Source of the DNA: Anaerolineae bacterium
GTDB taxonomy: Bacteria > Chloroflexota > Anaerolineae > Aggregatilineales > Phototrophicaceae
Direction of reading: 5' to 3'
Assembly: GCA_019912965.1 (NCBI GenBank)
Contig: JAIOHM010000196.1
Coordinates: forward strand, 1-34,554
DNA length: 34,554 nucleotides
Within the stretch, counting starts at the first letter, position 1. Each line of letters starts with the position of its first letter. The notes beneath the pieces were generated by a model, which worked only from the letters and a program-made list of their open reading frames with translations, had not been told where the DNA came from and did no database searches. Made by a program: the position numbers and the translations under genes. Positions 32,253 through 34,554 of this stretch are shown in pieces.

Positions 32253-33659
32253 TTAACCTACATGTGTTCTTGAACGAACGATCATTGACAGACCATTTTG
32301 AGGGCGCAGGGCAATCAGCGGTTCCATTTTCACGGAAGGCTGTCCATCGGCCATCCGCAGGCGATACTGGCTGGCAACCGCCGCCAGAATGAGCCGTGCC
32401 TCCATCATGGCGAAGCTGTTGCCAATGCAGACTCGCGGCCCGGCGCTGAACGGCAGGTAAGCCATTTTAGGCATGTTGATTTGACGGTCTGGATGAAAAC
32501 GTTCCGGGATAAAACGTTCCGGGTTTTCCCACCAGCGCGAATCGTGGTGCATAGCATAGGTATTGAGGTTCACTTCGCTGCCTTTCGGGATGATGTACCC
32601 ACCGATTTCTACATCCGCCAATGCCTGACGGCTCATATTCCACACGGGCGGATACAGGCGCATGGATTCTTGCAGCACTTGTTCGGTGTATGGCAGGTGC
32701 TTCAGGTCAGCCAGCGTGGGCGGTTTGCCGTGCAGTACGCTATCGAGTTCGTCGTGCAGTTTTTGCTCGACCTCCGGGTGCTGTGCCAGCAGATACCATG
32801 TCCAACTGAGGGCATTGGCGGTGGTTTCATGGCCTGCCAAGAACAAGGTGACAATCTCATCCCGAATTTGTTTATCGGTCATCCCCTGCCCATCTTCATC
32901 CACGCTGTTGAGCAGCATAGAGAGCAAATCCCCGCGATCTTCGGCCACTTTGCGCCGTTGGGTAATCAATGCAGCGACGACATCGTTCATGGCTTTTTCG
33001 ACCCGCCGCTGTTTGAGGTGTGACGGCGTCGGCATCCACAGCGGAAAAATATCCACTCCAAAAGCGAGGCGTTGAAAGACGGTCACGGCTTCGGCAATTT
33101 TTTCCGTATCAGCAGTGATATCTGTATCGAGGATGGTTTTGGCGACAATGGCTAAGGTCAGCCACATCATCCTATCGTTCACATCTACCGTTTTGCCATC
33201 CTGCCACGATTGCAGCAGGTGGCGCGTAAGCCTGATCATCTCCTCGGCATAGGCTTCAATACGGCGGGCATGGAAAGCGGGCTGGATCAATTTGCGCTGC
33301 CGCCGCCAGTAGTCACCATCGCTCGTCACCAAACCATTTCCCAGAATGCGAGCTAAACCGCGTTTTTCGTCTTTGTAGCTGGGTGATTTGTGGAACTGGT
33401 CGGCTTTTTCTACCAGCACCGTATGAAAATGATCCGGGTGAGCCAGAAAATAAACATGAGCTGCCGCCCCAAACTGAAGATGAACGATGTCGCCGTACTG
33501 CCTGAACCAGCCTAACATGACGTTCAGTGGGTCGCCGGTCACACGCAGCCCGAAGCGCAGTTGGGCAAGCGGGTTCGTGCCGACGGGTGGTGGGCCGGGT
33601 GGAAAATCGTGCTTCGGTTTGAAGGCGACAATAGGCGACTTTGTATCCGTGACTGCCAT
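32253..33659 (-). CDS. Cytochrome P450
   Basis: A soluble 468-residue haem monooxygenase. It opens with a proline-rich segment (FPPGPPPVGTNP) and no membrane anchor. The C helix has W118 in DYWRRQRKL, the I helix has AGHETT (275-280) with the oxygen-activating Thr, the K helix has ESMR (331-334), and the haem-binding loop is FSAGPRVCIG with Cys411 as haem ligand; FxxGxRxCxG is complete. The sequence resembles the CYP102/CYP4-like fatty-acid hydroxylase branch more than the small CYP107 type, so a fatty acid or other lipid may be the substrate, but this is not certain. There is no fused reductase and no ferredoxin gene nearby. AGGAG precedes the ATG. It is divergent from the TetR gene and shares operator-like sites with it. 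Confidence 0.95.
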   Translation of the reverse strand: MAVTDTKSPIVAFKPKHDFPPGPPPVGTNPLAQLRFGLRVTGDPLNVMLGWFRQYGDIVHLQFGAAAHVYFLAHPDHFHTVLVEKADQFHKSPSYKDEKRGLARILGNGLVTSDGDYWRRQRKLIQPAFHARRIEAYAEEMIRLTRHLLQSWQDGKTVDVNDRMMWLTLAIVAKTILDTDITADTEKIAEAVTVFQRLAFGVDIFPLWMPTPSHLKQRRVEKAMNDVVAALITQRRKVAEDRGDLLSMLLNSVDEDGQGMTDKQIRDEIVTLFLAGHETTANALSWTWYLLAQHPEVEQKLHDELDSVLHGKPPTLADLKHLPYTEQVLQESMRLYPPVWNMSRQALADVEIGGYIIPKGSEVNLNTYAMHHDSRWWENPERFIPERFHPDRQINMPKMAYLPFSAGPRVCIGNSFAMMEARLILAAVASQYRLRMADGQPSVKMEPLIALRPQNGLSMIVRSRTHVG

Positions 33660-33686
33660 TTCTCCAACTCCTGTTATGCGATAGAA

Positions 33687-33697
33687 TGTCTCAAAAT
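33687..33697. promoter_or_regulatory. Half-site of the TetR operator near the P450 start
   Basis: TGTCTCAAAAT at 33687-33697 is identical to 33773-33783 next to the TetR gene. It lies 28 bases upstream of the P450 ATG, in its presumed promoter or leader. Confidence 0.55.
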
Positions 33698-33763
33698 AGA
33701 TGATTTATATCGTAACTTGAGAAACCTGCGGGTCAACAAGCAATCGTTCTGGTTTACAGCTTA

Positions 33764-33779
33764 TGAGACAGGTGTCTCA
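33764..33779. promoter_or_regulatory. Likely TetR operator, perfect 16-bp palindrome
   Basis: TGAGACA and TGTCTCA are separated by two bases and form a perfect dyad of the size bound by TetR-family dimers. It ends 18 bases before the TetR start codon, so autorepression is expected. Confidence 0.7.
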
Positions 33780-33797
33780 AAATGTGGGGTCGTCACG

Positions 33798-34367
33798 ATG
33801 GAAAAAATGGATCGACGGATACGAAAGACACAACAGGCGCTCGGTGATGCATTGGTCGCCCTGATTTTGGAGAAGGGGTACGACCCCATCACCATCAAAG
33901 AAATTACAGATCGTGCGGATGTTGCCCACGCGACTTTTTACCGCCATTACCACGATAAAGATGAACTGCTCCGGCGCAAACTGGAAGAACTGGTTGGGGA
34001 GATCGAAGCCTTAACCAAAGAGCCAGCCTTGCAAGATGCTGAGGGATATTTGATTTTCAAACATGCACAGGAGAACAGCAGTCTGTACCAGATTTTATTG
34101 AGCAGCGAAGGAACATTAGCGGTACGGAAGTGGCTGACAGACCGCATGGCAGCCAATACCCTGCGGACATGTAAACCCCTTTTTGCCCAACCGAACGGTC
34201 TGATACCGCCGCAGGTTGCTGCCCATCATATTGCCGGGTCGCTGCTGCTGCTGATTGAATGGTGGCTCGATCAGAAGATGCCCTATCCACCGCATCACAT
34301 GGCAAAGATTTTTGAGCAGCTCATTGCCAACGCAACCTTGAATGCCATTCGGAACAGTACTTCATAG
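33798..34367 (+). CDS. TetR/AcrR-family transcriptional regulator
   Basis: A 189-residue regulator. The ATG at 33798 (MEKMDRRIRKTQQALGDALV) gives the normal TetR length; the long in-frame extension upstream overlaps the P450 gene and is not credible, and a second ATG at 33807 is possible. The helix-turn-helix is ITIKEITDRADVAHATFYRH followed by YHDKDELL, the family signature. The C-terminal ligand domain (about 60-189) resembles the TetR_C group with LLSSEGTLAVRKWL and LLLIEWWLDQKMPYPPHHMA. It is divergent from the P450 gene with a palindromic site just before its start, so it probably represses both genes until it binds a P450 substrate-like ligand. Confidence 0.92.
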   Translation: MEKMDRRIRKTQQALGDALVALILEKGYDPITIKEITDRADVAHATFYRHYHDKDELLRRKLEELVGEIEALTKEPALQDAEGYLIFKHAQENSSLYQILLSSEGTLAVRKWLTDRMAANTLRTCKPLFAQPNGLIPPQVAAHHIAGSLLLLIEWWLDQKMPYPPHHMAKIFEQLIANATLNAIRNSTS

Positions 34368-34426
34368 AAGTTACGCGTTTGCGGCGGTTGCGCGCATATG
34401 ATGGTGAGCCTTATAGGTTGATCCTG

Positions 34427-34442
34427 TGCAGAATTTTCTGCA
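34427..34442. repeat. Perfect inverted repeat TGCAGAA/TTCTGCA
   Basis: Two seven-base arms separated by TT, followed by the nonamer-like AAATGCGCA. The words match those of the nonamer cluster near 32108-32164. Confidence 0.6.
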
Positions 34443-34447
34443 AATGC

Positions 34448-34483
34448 GCACAAGAGTTCGTATCGGTCAATTATAAAACCGTT
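34448..34483 (+). repeat. 36-bp direct repeat, right copy, beyond the TetR gene
   Basis: Matches 32209-32244 at 34 of 36 positions. It lies 80 bases past the TetR stop codon, so the two copies bracket the P450 and TetR genes. Confidence 0.85.
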
Positions 34484-34537
34484 TGAAAGTCTGAGGGTGA
34501 AGGCTCAATCACCCCATTCATTCCGGCCTATTCCCCG

Positions 34538-34546
34538 TGCTATAAT
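34538..34546 (+). promoter_or_regulatory. Extended -10 promoter at the window end
   Basis: TGCTATAAT at 34538-34546 is a perfect TGn-extended -10 element. It presumably drives a plus-strand gene beyond the window. Confidence 0.55.
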
Positions 34547-34554
34547 TGGGCTGT

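Noticed and set aside
33561..33797. N-terminal extension of the TetR frame
   Set aside because: It overlaps the P450 start and the operator region and has no TetR-like sequence.

Overview
The window reads as a bacterial chromosome fragment, most likely from the Chloroflexota (Anaerolineae or a relative). This is an inference from gene content: a single-chain glycyl-tRNA synthetase with alpha and beta parts fused, secreted WD40/TolB-like propeller proteins, a tandem FHA protein, STAND ATPases, an HTTM membrane protein and a P450. There is no rRNA or tRNA gene that I can see and no single marker that proves the phylum.

Layout. Positions 1-2550 are a scarred zone: the end of an IS3-family element, the stump of a DUF4145-like gene it appears to have cut, a possible membrane-protein remnant, an intact secreted GH5-like glycosidase, and a DprA-like pseudogene. 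Positions 2554-8140 hold an HTTM protein and a peptide-type ABC importer (binding protein, hairpin attenuator, two permeases, no ATPases in the window). Positions 8390-12737 hold two exported beta-propeller proteins around a tandem-FHA protein. Positions 12740-15797, on the minus strand, hold an orphan PAS histidine kinase, an inositol-monophosphatase-family enzyme and a cold-shock protein.

Positions 15800-22243 are the most interesting part. A repeat-rich spacer is followed by a TIR-NACHT-HEAT protein whose ATPase and HEAT part is AT-rich compared with everything around it. This has the architecture of a bacterial NLR-like (STAND) immune receptor. Immediately downstream on the same strand lies a second STAND ATPase with an acidic linker and TPRs, then a small unknown protein. 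The first gene is a good anti-phage defence candidate; whether the second belongs to the same system is open.

Positions 22378-31793 hold two MFS transporters, an AraC regulator, a YbaK-type deacylase, the fused GlyRS, a cupin, a CGNR zinc-finger regulator, and an overlapping gene pair ending in a DinB-like protein. Positions 31794-34483 hold a cytochrome P450 and its divergent TetR regulator, with matching operator-like sites, flanked by an imperfect 36-bp direct repeat.

A second theme is small repeats. Period-7 arrays occur in at least six intergenic places, period-9 arrays near 31.9-32.1 kb, and a GTAGGGGC-type palindrome with an ACATGT centre occurs between genes and also, in frame, inside the linker of the GlyRS gene. 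These repeats mark the edges of several gene blocks.
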